Positions 42,964-52,948 of a DNA stretch of 64,000 nt are shown here, in pieces. Both the position numbers and the translations under genes were made by a program. The notes under the pieces were generated by a model, which was given only the letters and a program-made list of their open reading frames with translations, searched no databases and was not told the DNA's origin. Each line of letters starts with the position of its first letter. Position 1 is the stretch's first letter. The stretch is from Pseudogymnoascus destructans. Its lineage: Eukaryota > Ascomycota > Leotiomycetes > Thelebolales > Thelebolaceae. The DNA lies in contig NW_020167535.1 in NCBI RefSeq assembly GCF_001641265.1, positions 905,901-969,900 on the forward strand, in the 5' to 3' direction.

Positions 42964-43586
42964 ATGGCTCGCACCAAGCAAAAGCCTGAGCGCCACGGTA
43001 AGTATTCCACCCTACCCTACAAGCAATACAAGGTTACTAACTCAACAAACAGTCGATATTCACAAGACTGCGCGCCGAGCCCGCCAAGAAAAGATCTGGA
43101 GCTATGCCCAGAAAAGGAACTGGGAGCGGGATCACCCTGGCTCCAACTTCCCACAACAAGCCCCTCGCCCTGTCCCTCCTTTGAGCAAGGCTTCTGTCAA
43201 CAGTATGCTATTCTTTTCTAATAGAATATTGTTCACACTACTAACTTATATGAAAGAACGGATCGTCGCCGAGATCCGACACTACCAGAAGTCGGCCGCC
43301 CTCATCCTCCCCAAACTCCCATTCCAGCGTCTTGTTCGTGAAGTCGCGCAAAGCTTCATGTCAGACCTCCGCTTCCAGTCTACTGCCATCTGTGCCCTCC
43401 AAGAGGCCGCTGAGGCCCACCTTGTGTCATACTTCGAAGGTAAGCTGTCTCTATGAACACCTACAAAAACTATACTAATAGTGCGAAGGGGCCAACATGT
43501 GCGCCATCCACGCCAAGCGTATCACCATCCAGAACAAGGATATGCAGCTTGTGTCCTGGTTCGCCAATTCTCGCAGCATTAGATAA
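42964..43586 (+). CDS. Histone H3-like protein encoded in the hAT element (four exons)
   Basis: Exons 42964-42997, 43053-43202, 43257-43439 and 43489-43586; introns of 55, 54 and 49 bp with GTAAGT, GTATGC and GTAAGC donors and ACTAACT/ACTAATA branches. All junctions keep frame; 154 residues. It opens MARTKQKPER, sharing MARTKQ with H3 (so a Lys4 equivalent), then a divergent tail about 17 residues longer than H3's. From residue 67 it is plainly an H3 fold: EIRHYQKSAALILPKLPFQR (alpha N), LVREVAQSFMSDLRFQS (alpha 1, loop 1), ICALQEAAEAHLVSYFEG (alpha 2), NMCAIHAKRITIQNKDMQL (loop 2, alpha 3). The last 12 residues differ from H3. Loop 1 has the H3 length, not the longer CENP-A one, although ALQEAAEA is CENP-A-like. 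Codons are C-ending and GC-rich in AT-rich surroundings, suggesting capture of a host gene. Confidence 0.88.
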
Positions 43587-43718
43587 ATTAGTGTGTTCTT
43601 GTATAAATAGTCAATTGATGATTTCACAACCTGTCTTTAGTATTTCAGTCGTGACAGTAACGGTATACAGTAACGCTTAATTACATAATTTATGATGAAA
43701 CTGAAGTTCATTATACTA

Positions 43719-45578
43719 ACGTACATGTATAGCGAAAGCGCCAAACAAGCGAAAGCGCCAAAATTATCTACCCTCACGACAAACATTGCGATAAATCTAC
43801 CACAACATTAGAAATCAATTGAAACTACTCGGAGTCCTCTTCCTCAGAGGTGTCTATTACAATCTGACACGTGCGCGCATTGTGCCCAGTCTCACCACAC
43901 TTGCCACAGCGACGGGCACGGGTTTCTTCCCTTGGCTTCCGACCACGGCTTGCCCTTATTTCCTGCTCTACCTGCTGCACAACATCCCTCTCATCCTGTA
44001 GCTCTTGCGCCCCTTGTTGACTAAGTGATCCTCCTTGCTGTAGTCGTGTTTTCCTAGCTCTCCGGCGCTTGCTTAGTACTTCATTTGCCTGTCGTAGGTT
44101 TTGGTTCTCTCCCTTTAGCAGTGCTAATTGATGCATTATTTGCGATGCACCCTTTGTAAACTGGTCAACAGCTGCATAGATTGAGGTTGGAGAGCTATTT
44201 TGATGGCGTGAAATCCGAGTTTTAATAAATGTAGACTGTGACATAGCTTCAATTGGGTTGTTTGGTGTCTGAGAAACCCAAGGTTGAGCAGTACCTGGGC
44301 GGGAGCTTGGAGGCGTTGGTGTCCTTAACTTAAGATCAAGTGTAGATATCACTCTCTCAGGGTCAAATGGAAGAAGCCCTGCCCCTCGGAACCCGCCTCA
44401 AATGTTACTTTCCGTCATTGTAGTGTTAAATGCAGTGTGGAAGGCAGGAAAGAAGTCATCCTTTGTAATATGAGAAATATGAGCCTGCATCATATCTTCA
44501 ATTTGCCGACCATAGGCCTGCTTTAACGGGCCGAAACAGCCAACATCAAGTGGCTGGAGTAGATGAGAAGAGTGAGCAGGCATACAAAGCGTAATAATGT
44601 TGTGTTCCTTGCAGTACTCCTCAAACTCATCTGAGTGGTGGCTCTCATGACCATCAAGGACTAACAAGCGATAACCACCAACACTCCGGGCCTTTGTATG
44701 CTTCTCAAAGTGCTGAATCCAATCCATGCCTCTCTCGTTTGTAGTCCAGCCATTTTCAGTAACAGAAATCACCCAATCGCTTGAAAATCCACTATTCTCA
44801 TACCAAGATGTAAGGTGGTTTTTGCCTGCAACAATGATAAATGGTGGTACTGCCCAACCTTGAGAACTAACGCCTTGGATTACTGTAACCCATTCCCGAT
44901 TACCAGGCTGTACCTTCTTTGCTTTTGCCCGCCCGTCTGAGCTTGTTACAACCATAGCAGTTGAGATAACGCCCATCATAAACCCAGTCTCATCAAAGTT
45001 GTAGATATCTGCTTCATCGATACCATATTTCGCAATTGTGTTACGCACAAGCTCAAACCAGCCATTAATAACTTCTGGATCTTCGCACTTAGCCCTCTGG
45101 TAGTCGTATTTGCGCTGAAAGCGTGTCTGGAGCTCTACACGCCGCTTAACAAAGTTTGAAGCCCAACGCGACCCAACGCGTGACGCGTCGCGTGTTGCAA
45201 GTAGTCGACTTGCCATATCTTCAACAACAGACAGCCGAGGAGGAAACCCTTTGGCAGCTAGGTCGAGTATATACTGAACAAGGACGGACTCCTCTAGGTT
45301 AGTTAATTTCCGTGAGTTGGCTTGGATATCGCGTCGTGAAGGTACACCTTCTAGACGACGACCTAGCTTGCGGTGGTCCACAGAATAGATCCTAGCAGCA
45401 ACTCGAAGGCGTAGCTTTGGGTCGCTTTGCATAGCCTGGATAGCTAGCACTAATTGGCTTTCATCGTTTTTATGGGGCATGTTTTGTTGTTGAGGAATTT
45501 AACATTTAGTTGGGGGGTTTGGTCACCGCATCATTTTGGCGCTTTCGCTTGTTTGGCGCTTTCGCTATACATGTACGT
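43719..45578 (-). mobile_element. Fot1/pogo-like transposon, copy 2, inside the hAT element
   Basis: 1860 bp, ends ACGTACATGTATAGCG, flanked by TA (43717-43718 and 45579-45580). Nearly identical to 14803-16661 in opposite orientation; the youngest layer of this nest. The insertion lies 133 bp after the stop of the histone-like gene. Confidence 0.94.
43825..45480 (-). pseudogene. Fot1/pogo transposase, copy 2 (one TGA)
   Basis: First frame 44398-45480 (360 residues, starting MPHKNDESQLVLAIQAMQSD) with the HTH region and all three catalytic Asp motifs (DETGFMMG, LDGHESHHSDE, LQPLDVGCFG). The same TGA as copy 1 (44398-44400) separates it from 43825-44397, which is open in the same frame and ends with the CGKCGETGHNARTC knuckle. 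Copy 1's 1-bp deletion is absent here. If the TGA is read through, or the knuckle is dispensable, the element could be autonomous. Confidence 0.88.
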
Positions 45579-45580
45579 TA

Positions 45581-45910
45581 GTAATAATTAATAGTAACGT
45601 TAGTAGCTGCTATTAATGCTTAATTAAACTCATATCAAATATAAGTCATAACTAATTGACTACTCTATGATCAATTTTGATTGAATAATATGATATCACT
45701 TGTAAATATAATATCACGTGTAAATATAATCACGTGTAATTATTTAACAGTGTGTAAATGGAACTATTATAGTTATACTATTTTCAACTTATACCTCAAA
45801 ATGCATGTACAGTAACACTTAATAGTAACGTTATTAATATTCGATTGCACTTAAAGCTATTCCTAATAACATATCATGTGATGACATGTGGTGGCCCCCA
45901 CTTATAATGT
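45581..45910. other. Noncoding hAT sequence right of Fot copy 2
   Basis: AT-rich, with AGTAAnn/AGTAACG pairs at 45580/45593 and 45811/45824 and ATCACGTGTAAATATA-type direct repeats near 45690-45740. No gene. Confidence 0.5.
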
Positions 45911-46195
45911 AAAAGACTGGACTGGACCGGACTGTTCTTAGGAAAGACCGAACGGTCTAGTCTTTTAAACAGTCCTCAATTTTTGCAAACAGTCCACACT
46001 CTAAAAAAAGACTGGACTATTATCAGTCCGGTCTTTTAAAGGGACCTCAACTTTAGCAAACAGTCTACACTCTAAAAAAAAGACTAGAATGTTATCAGTC
46101 CGGTCTTTTTGTCTCACGGTCCAGTCCTAAAAAAAAAGACTGGACCGTAAAACAGTCCTCACTCAACATTAAAAGACCGGACCGGACCGGACCGT
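45911..46195. repeat. Right subterminal repeats of the hAT element
   Basis: About three degenerate units of roughly 70 bp built from AAAGACTGGAC ... CAGTCCGGTCTTTT ... CAAACAGTC, complementary in content to the left array. They precede the TAGACTGGCC end. Confidence 0.8.
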
Positions 46196-46205
46196 GGCCA
46201 GTCTA

Positions 46206-46857
46206 TAGGTATCTCATGATCCCATGGTTGGTGCTTAGGAAGCGCCTCTTCGTTAGGGCCTTCCCGGAATAACTGCTCGTATTCCTTATACTCCACTGGT
46301 ATTTGCTTCAGTGAGGATGCCTGGGCTGGGTCATCAGACTCGGTGGTCGCACATAACTCCTTCCGGTCTTTGGAGGTTTTCTCCTTCTGCGGCATGTCCG
46401 TTCGTTGTTCACATGCGCATTTGCTCATCACAACTTTCTCATTCCGCCAGTCGATCTGGGGGTTGTGTTTCTTGAGCCACGGTACACCAAGTATGCATGC
46501 ATGATTGTCCATGTGCACGATATCAAACTGTATCGTTTCCTTGTGTCCGCGTAGCATGACCATTTCTAATGGGACCGTCTCGTGGGTCACCATTCCGTTG
46601 TTAGTTGAGATGGGCTCTCCATCTACAACCATTAATGGGTATGGATCGGTCTTCAGCTGCGTCCTGAAACCGTGTGTGTCTGCTACTTTCTTTGTCATAA
46701 AGTTGCCCGTTGCTCCTGAGTCTATCATAGCTCGGAGGTGTTGCTGTTGTATCTTAGCAACCACATATAGCTGCATGCCCTCCATTGTGGCGCATAGCTG
46801 GTTTGTACTAGGCCTCTCTGTGTCGCTCGCCAGTGGCCTACTGCTGAGGACTCCTAG
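46206..46857 (-). pseudogene. Element C pol, N-terminal piece (protease)
   Basis: Entered by -1 frameshift at 46857-46863. It contains the aspartic protease motif IDSGATGNFMTKKVADTHGF near 46720 and the linker ending in LPKHQPWDHEIP, where the hAT element interrupts it. It continues in frame at 36917. Confidence 0.9.
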
Positions 46858-48305
46858 TTTTTTGAATCGTCTGAGGAATAACCGTCTGAGGAAAATCCAT
46901 CATGTTCACCATATTCTAATGGTCGTAGAAGTGGTGTCCCTTCTCTTCTTCGTTCTGCTTCACGGCGTAGGCGTTCGTGTGCTTCTAACACTCATGTTCC
47001 CTTTTCTTCTCTTGGGATGCATTCCTGCTGGTGAGGGTATTCCGGTCGGCACCTCACTGTGCGAACTGCAACCTCCCAGTATTGTGTAGTGTCCTGCCAG
47101 CTCATTGGTGGCTTGGGCACAGGAATTCTTTGATCGACCGTCTCCTGAAGCATGGCTTCCTTGAAGGTTCTTACTGCTCCTGGCAGTTGTTCCTTGAAGA
47201 GAGTCTTACTTGCTGTCTTCTCAAATGCTTGTAACCATTGCTTTTGAGAACTAGTGAGCTCCTTGTCATCGTTCTTGTCTTCTCTGTTTGACAAGTGGAA
47301 TTCCTTGAGATCCTGAGTAGTAATACTCCAGTTCTCTTTTCCTTTTAACGTGGCACATAGCTGTCCTCGTGGGGGCTTGCACCCGCCTTGACCTTGCCAA
47401 GTAGCATTAAGCTGTTTGCCATACTTTCGTCCTCCATTCCCTTTCTTTGACTGTCTGCAGTTTCGCGCTATGTGTCCAGGCTTATTGCAGTTGAAACAGA
47501 GCCGTTCTTGGAACTGTCGCTCCTTGTTGGGATTGTGGGGTTTGCCATTAGGCTTGAAAGTAGCGTCAAGTTCCATAGGTTGGGGCCAATGACTCTTTGT
47601 TTGTCTTCTCTTCTGAGTCCAGTGTTGACTAGGTGGTCCCCCTTTCTTCTCGAGTTGCCGTTCGTAGTGACGATTGTCAATCTTCTGAGCCAATTCAATC
47701 ATCTCTCCAAGGTCATCTGGTTTGTCAGACCTTGAGATTTCGTCCTTCACATGGTCTTTCAGACCTGTGTAGAATTGGTCACAGATAGCCTCGTCTCCCC
47801 AGTTGGTGAGTGTTGCATGCTGTTGAAACTCAGCGGTGTATGCAACTGCTGACCCTCTCTGCTTGAGAGCCTGGAGTGCCCTGACTGCATTTCGTCGTTC
47901 ATCAATGTCTCCGAAGTTTGCCTTAAGCGTTTTGAGGAATCCGTTCCAGGATACAAAAATTTCCTTCGTTCCTTGGCTAGCTAAGGTGTTGCATTTTCCA
48001 TCGGGTGTTCGATGGTTCATGTAGTCAGCGAGGTAGTTAGAGATTCATTCTGAGGCTGGTCCTCGAAAGAGTGCCACAGCCCATAGGACCTGTTCCACTT
48101 CTTTGTTGAAGTGTTTGGCGTTAAACGCCATCCATAGCTCTGTCTGGATGATGAAGCTCTTAAGCTTCTTGCGATCCCCATGAAAGGTGTCTGGGAATGC
48201 AATCTTCAACTTGTCTGAAGGGTGAGCCTGTGGGGCTTCGATGGTAGGTTCAGTAGCAACCTTCCCCTTCAATCCAACATTTGATCCAGTATTGTCTCCA
48301 GCCAT
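46854..48305 (-). pseudogene. Gag of element C, two in-frame TGA codons
   Basis: Full-length frame of 483 codons plus stop from ATG 48305 (MAGDNTGSNVGLKGK). One TGA near 48043 replaces the Trp that A1 has at the equivalent site (RWIEPFLKDY versus SE-stop-ISNYLADY). A second TGA at 46992-46994 probably replaces Arg. The knuckle CFNCNKPGHIARNC is intact. It ends with SDDSKN, the A AAA AAC heptamer and TAG as in A1. The C-terminal extension is shorter than in A1 and lacks the CSEDDC site. Confidence 0.9.
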
Positions 48306-48351
48306 GTTGCTTTGTGTGTAAGCCGGTACCTCGTGGAAGTGGTGCTCAAAG

Positions 48352-48748
48352 TGTAACGCTGACTTCTAAATGATAGAAGACACAGAGGTTTCTTGCGTAA
48401 GGTTGACTTGACAGAGGAGGCAGGGGATTAGACACAAAGGCTTTCCAAGTAACACGTTACAGTATTGTAGAGAATACTATATTGAGTTGAGCACGAAGCT
48501 CCTATCTAAGGAAATACTATCTACTTATATAGTGGCGTCGTGCCTCATGGGTAATCTGGATAGTTGGCGGATAGCTAGATATTCAGGATAGTTCGTGGAT
48601 AGCTCAACTATCCAATATCCACTAGTTTCTGCAACTATCCATTAGCCCCATCACATGACAGCCTACCCCGCTTCCCACTGTGACTCACACGTCACGTTAC
48701 TAGGCCCTGGCCCTGTAACCATGACATCATGTTACTATAGCCGTAACA
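48352..48748 (-). repeat. 5' LTR of element C (397 bp)
   Basis: Partner of 28071-28467, with about three differences, giving a roughly 0.8% divergence by eye. TTAAG follows at 48749-48753. Confidence 0.93.
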
Positions 48749-48753
48749 TTAAG

Positions 48754-49680
48754 CTCTTCGGTGGCCTGTTGATATAACAGGGAGAAAGAGTTTGGTAAAG
48801 GGGCTTCGAGCTGTATCTTGTGGTCGTATATGCGGTGTGGGGGGATTCCATCTGATTCCAACTTTGAAAAGACATCGGTGTACTTCCGGTGCATATGCGG
48901 AAGCTTCTGCTGGATGAGGCAGAGCGTTCCTTCGTCCTCTACCAACTCCTTTTGATGAATGATCTGATTGCTTTCGTAGATGCTAGTCTGAAAAAACTCG
49001 GAGTCGCTTCGCATCATCTCGTGGTGGAAAGCATTTGCACTGATTTCGCAGATATGCATGGGCGTAAACCTATGTACTAGGGTTTTCTGCGGTGGGGGAG
49101 AAACCTCCTGGTTTCGTAGTGGGTTCAATGGCGTATCAGTGATCTCTTCGTAGTCGGAAATTATCACTTTCATTTCCATCGAGCATCTGCCTGCGCGGCG
49201 TCTGTCTTCGCTGTGGATTGCGGAATCCCGGCGATTCGCATCCGACTGGTATGTAAGATGTCTAATGGACGTTTCGCGTGAGTGGTAGGGCAAGGTGATC
49301 TCCTTGCTCCAGCTAGGAGTCGGCGGGTGCTCCGAGGTCCAGGAGTACAAAGGGGCAGTTATATATTCAGCGTCCTTCGACTGTTAAGTGTAACCGAATA
49401 TACTCCGATACGTGGCCTTGGATTTTGCGCTGAAATCCACATATGGGTACAGAGTAGGGTAGTTTCCGTATGGGGCTCTGAAGCGCTTTCGACAGTCGTA
49501 TTGCAAAAGGCTTGTTAATGACGAGGTAGCCATTTGCTCCTGTGTCTGCTAGGGACTTCGTTTGCACCCCGAGTCCATTCATACTCAGGGTCATGTCGAC
49601 TAAGAACTGGGTACCTCCCAGGAGTTCTCGTAAGTCTAGTCCTTGCATTTCACATTTGCGTAGACCTAGGAAGGAGCTTT
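48754..49680 (-). pseudogene. Element B pol, N-terminal part (protease to start of RT)
   Basis: Homologue of X Pol. The protease motif LADTGANGYLVI is near 49535. Then VEGR-TGA (Arg to stop, about 49364) and a deletion of about 110 bp near 49334 joining LLDLG to HPPTPSW between GGAG repeats. The frame reopens to the element C insertion at 48753, in the codons preceding ATKQYLL of the left part. Non-functional. Confidence 0.88.
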
Positions 49681-49683
49681 CTC

Positions 49684-50927
49684 CTAGGCCTCGTCATTTT
49701 CCTCGAGGGATGCATCCGATTGAAGTTCCACGGCTTCTTCCCATTGTTCTTCTACCTCGGGTCATTACGGTCCATTTCCTTGATAGTAGCATTAAGGGGG
49801 CATTTGTCCTGGAAATGGCTGGGCTTGCCACACTTGAAACAGTTTCCTGAGGGCGCAGGGACTGCGGTTCTCACACGTTCCGGTATGGCTAGCTTGGGGA
49901 GGAACGTGGTTTGGGTGAACAGAGTGGGTGTGGTTCGAGTCGGCTTCGACGCTGATGCCTTTGCCGTATCTGTGGTACGTGTGGACGTCCTTGCGAGGGC
50001 GGGTAGCAGATTTAATTCGTTGTTCCGGCACCATTCCTGATCGAAGGCGGTAAGTTCTTGTACCATGGTCTGGTAGTCTCCATTCCATTGGTTTTTGATG
50101 ATCGCGACGCGGCTGCGGAATTGGGGAGTCAACTTGTTCCACATGTACCAAAACCATTCCGACTCGGAGACTTGTCCTGTGATAGCTGCACTTTGGAAAC
50201 GAGCCTTGAACTCTGGGAAGGTTTCGCTAGCATGCCCCTTCTCTCCCATTTGCAGGTTGTCGAAGAGGTTCCTGGCCTGTTCCGTCTCGTTGCCTGTGAG
50301 GTAGTATGAACCTAGTAGATCCATCATCTCCTCAGCACTGCGGAACCCATGCGTAGTGGACAGGTATTGGGGCTCTAGGTAGGTCTTCGCCAGGCCGGTC
50401 GTAGTTCCCCATATCAACGCTCTTCTCGAGACGTCGGTAAGGTAGTGGTCCTCATTGACTACGAGTCGGTCCCGAATCGAAGCGCTCCATTGTAGGAAGG
50501 TATGTTCTACCCCATCGCTGAGAGGAAGGATTTTCTCAGAGATGGTTGATTTCTTATAGCGATTCGGAGGGTCCTCGGTGTGCATTCGTGATGACCCTGG
50601 AATCGATGGAGAACGAGTGTTCTGAAGAGGCCACAATTGAACTGTCTCGGGGGTGTTTCGTGTGCGAGGCGTTCATTGCTCCGTAGCTTCGACTGTGGGT
50701 ATGGTGGCGTCCACCGGCACTGTGGACGGGATTCTAGTCTGGGCTGCCGTAAGGATGACTAGTAGATCCTTGACCTCCTGTATCTGTGCTTCGAGGTGGG
50801 CCATTCGACTCGGGATGTCTTCGGATGGCACAGCGGTCGTAGCTGCAGTGGTGGTTTGTCTGGTAGTCATTCTGGGCAGTTGACCGTCATTGTCTTGGGG
50901 TATGTTTGATGTCGGCTTTTTCGACAT
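49684..50927 (-). pseudogene. Gag of element B, one stop and one frameshift
   Basis: Starts MSKKPTSNIPQDNDG, homologous to X gag from 6883. An in-frame TGA lies at 50673-50675. The capsid-like core and the CFKCGKPSHFQDKC knuckle follow. A 1-bp deletion near 49755 shifts the last codons, which otherwise match the X ending up to TAG at 49684-49686. Confidence 0.88.
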
Positions 50928-51547
50928 ATTGCCTCAGGTGTGTATCGGTACCGATACGAAAGAGCTTGACTTCCGGTAGCTCGTAGCTATTAACGCTCTT
51001 GTCCACAATTTCCTCTGTGCTAGGAGGGGGTTCTTAAGGATCTCATATCCTATTTGGCGCCAACGTGTCGGCGACTTTACCAGCTTGTTCTGAAGAATCA
51101 AACCCTGATCCACTGGCTGTCCATAAGATCTCTGGAATCACGGCTATTTGAAGTCGTCAGGTCTCTCCTCCGAAACGTCACCGAGTCGCAGTCGATGATG
51201 TTGTCACGGTTCACCAAGGCATAGGGCGCCAGTTGGGTATTATGAATTAAACTCAATCTAGAGAAGAAAGGAAAGAGAAGAGGAGCACTCGAGCAGTGGC
51301 TCAATCTATATACAGCTATGTTGTTGTGGAGTGAATTCTCTTTAGCGAGACTAGTTCTGAGAATTCACTCCACAACTGAAAACTTCGCTCCAACCCCGGA
51401 AAGCTCCCCACACCCCTGAACCCCCACTCGAGCTGCAAGGCGCACTTGATATCGTAACAGATGTAACAGTAGTTCTCCTGAGTCGTTCCGGTGTGGGATA
51501 TTATTTAAGTACGGCCGTCCCCGGCAGGCATGATCTTTTTTGTATAA
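50928..51547 (-). other. Element B leader with inserted solo LTR
   Basis: Corresponds to X 6521-6882 plus a 263-bp insertion (solo LTR and its target duplication). No gene. Confidence 0.8.
51202..51459. mobile_element. Solo LTR of another family (258 bp)
   Basis: TGTCACGG...CGTAACA, flanked by GATGT (51197-51201 and 51460-51464). Comparison with the X leader shows clean insertion: CAGTCGATGATGT continues at GTAGTTCTCCTGAGTCG. An 18-bp perfect inverted repeat with an 18-base loop (51323-51340 and 51359-51376) sits in its middle. Unlike the A, C, X or B LTRs. Confidence 0.9.
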
Positions 51548-51794
51548 TGTAAGGACACAGGGCACCCAGCTCACAGTAATAGCATATGAGAGTGCGAGTC
51601 GGAAGCTAAACGGATGCTATCCTATAGGTCTACTACGAAGGATACAAACAAGATGATGAGGAACCCCGTTGGGTCAATCCCCTTAAGTACCTGAAACGGG
51701 TCCGACTCGGCTAACCTGCCCTAACTCTCCCCATGTGACCGTAACCTGCCCGACTCCGATGCTTTCCATCACTGAGGGCTTTGGCATCCTTACA
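51548..51794 (-). repeat. 5' LTR of element B (247 bp)
   Basis: Minus-strand ends TGTAAGGATGCC...TCCTTACA; similar to the X LTR in the block around CTATCCTATAGGTCTACTAC. The flank ACTAC (51795-51799) is the expected target duplication, but the 3' LTR is deleted. Confidence 0.88.
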
Positions 51795-52197
51795 ACTACA
51801 GTTACCAAGCCTGGTTAGTCATGGAAAGTCTTGGAAAATGAGAGAACTACACTCCTTTAGCATAAATAGGATTGCCCTTTCCTTAAGAAAGGACAAGCAG
51901 ACAATACAGTAAATCGACTAGCACATACTTCTACGTCTTTTCCAAGCTTCCAAGCATTGATCTTGTTATTCTCTGTTTTTGAAAAGTCAGTGAGGTGCTA
52001 ACCTCTGACTTATCCCTGAGTTCTCAGACTCAACAACTTGTCTAAACCACTCCACTATATCATACACCTGATTGCTGCATTGTGGAATAGTCTAAGCTAT
52101 GACCCTTTGGCTCTTTTTCCTAAGACAGTGTGTTGTCTTAGTAAAATCATCCCTTCCTTGGGTGGCTAGATTCTCACATCTGGTGCACCCACCATTA
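51795..52197 (+). repeat. Repeat Z, right copy (about 403 bp)
   Basis: Matches 25214-25625. It begins exactly where element B inserted, so the original left part of this copy was separated by B. Confidence 0.8.
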
Positions 52198-52369
52198 CAC
52201 AACAGATGCGCTATGACAGCTAAGGGCATCTTGAAAGCTTAACTAACACTTAAGCTCTAGAAGCTTTGTAGTTCTCCCACTATGATATGTGCCAGCTTAC
52301 CCCTCTCCTCCACCTCTATAATGTCTCTTGGTCAAGAGGCGTTCAGCTAATCCCTAAGTTAGCCTTGTA
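52198..52369. other. Noncoding flank of the Harbinger relic
   Basis: No supported frame; may be the 5' part of the same relic. Confidence 0.3.
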
Positions 52370-52770
52370 TATCCTTTGTGCACAGCTTGCCTTTCCTAGG
52401 AGATGGTTGACTCTTAAGAGGCTCTTTGGTCGGTTAAGATCTTAGTTGGAGTATTGTCTTTATGGATACAATACTCTTCCTTTATAAGACATTTTCTAGA
52501 ATACTCAAGTGGCATCTGCAGCTTACGTACAAGTGTATAGAAGCCTTCTTAACAGCTTTTAAAGAGATAGGGAGAGTAGGGGGGATCTAGGGCTTCGTTA
52601 ATGGAACCTTTCACCCCTATTAACGACTAACAGGACAAGAGGAACAGCGTCTTGTCTTTTCTGGCCATAAGCGCCTTTATGGTATTAACTATCAAGTGAT
52701 AGTTATGCTAGACGGTATTATGTCGTTAGTAACAGGACCTTGGCCTAGTCTAGTTAATGACTAGACAAGC
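52370..52770 (+). pseudogene. PIF/Harbinger-like transposase relic (DDE_4 type)
   Basis: Plus-strand codons from about 52603 to 52763 read DGT-like GTF, then TGQEEQRLVFSGHKRLYGIN and YQVIVMLDGIMSLVTGPWPS. This matches the pattern of Harbinger-type DDE domains (GHKR...GINYQ...PDG...GP). Upstream, about 52375-52560, an N-terminal-like stretch (FPRRWLTLKRLFGR) has several stops. No terminal repeats found. Confidence 0.6.
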
Positions 52771-52861
52771 CTTAGATAGCAGTAGCCGCAGCCATCTGAC
52801 CTAGAAAGCACGCTGCTAGTAGCCCCTATTCCCCTCGCCTTCTCTGATTTCCCATCCGAAT

Positions 52862-52948
52862 TCTAGCCCACTGGTTCCTAGCCCGCTGGTCCCTAGCCCA
52901 CTGGTCCCTAGCCCACTGGTCCCTAGCCCACCGTCCCTAGCCCAATTC
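52862..52948. repeat. 15-bp tandem repeat (CCCACTGGTCCCTAG)
   Basis: Five to six units of CCCACTGGTCCCTAG with small variants, followed by a C-run. An apparent ORF through it (GLGTSGLGTS...) is a product of the repeat. Confidence 0.9.

Larger units (their letters stand above)
36918..46205 (-). mobile_element. Cargo-carrying hAT transposon (9288 bp)
   Basis: Perfect 8-bp target duplication TAGGTATC (36910-36917 and 46206-46213), the length typical of hAT, around terminal inverted repeats TAGACTGGCC. It is inserted in element C pol. It contains a hAT transposase gene (37670-40426, minus), an acidic-tail protein gene (41455-42334, minus), a histone H3-like gene (42964-43586, plus), subterminal tandem repeats at both ends, many 13-bp-phased AGTAACG pairs, and a later Fot insertion (43719-45578). 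Without the Fot copy it is about 7.4 kb, large for hAT. Confidence 0.92.
28071..48748 (-). mobile_element. Ty3/gypsy element C, expanded by nested insertions
   Basis: Two 397-bp LTRs (28071-28467 and 48352-48748) differ at about three positions and are flanked by TTAAG (28066-28070 and 48749-48753) inside element B. C's own sequence is 28468 to roughly 29100-29470, 35012-36917 and 46206-48351. The rest is element A2 (right edge 35011) and a hAT element (36918-46205). C is a sister of A: same gag-pol layout, frameshift heptamer and similar LTR R/U5, but a different U3. Confidence 0.9.

Noticed and set aside
42964..43586. Calling the H3-like protein a centromeric CENP-A/CenH3
   Set aside because: ALQEAAEA is CENP-A-like, but loop 1 is not lengthened and the tail starts with canonical MARTKQ. 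H3-like variant is the safer call.
28577..50675. Premature stops in C gag, B gag, the hAT transposase and the antisense ORF are all TGA, suggesting stop-codon recoding
   Set aside because: Element B pol also has TAG (near 26838) and TAA (near 26503), so the bias is not exclusive. C-to-T decay of CGA and G-to-A of TGG explain the TGA cases.
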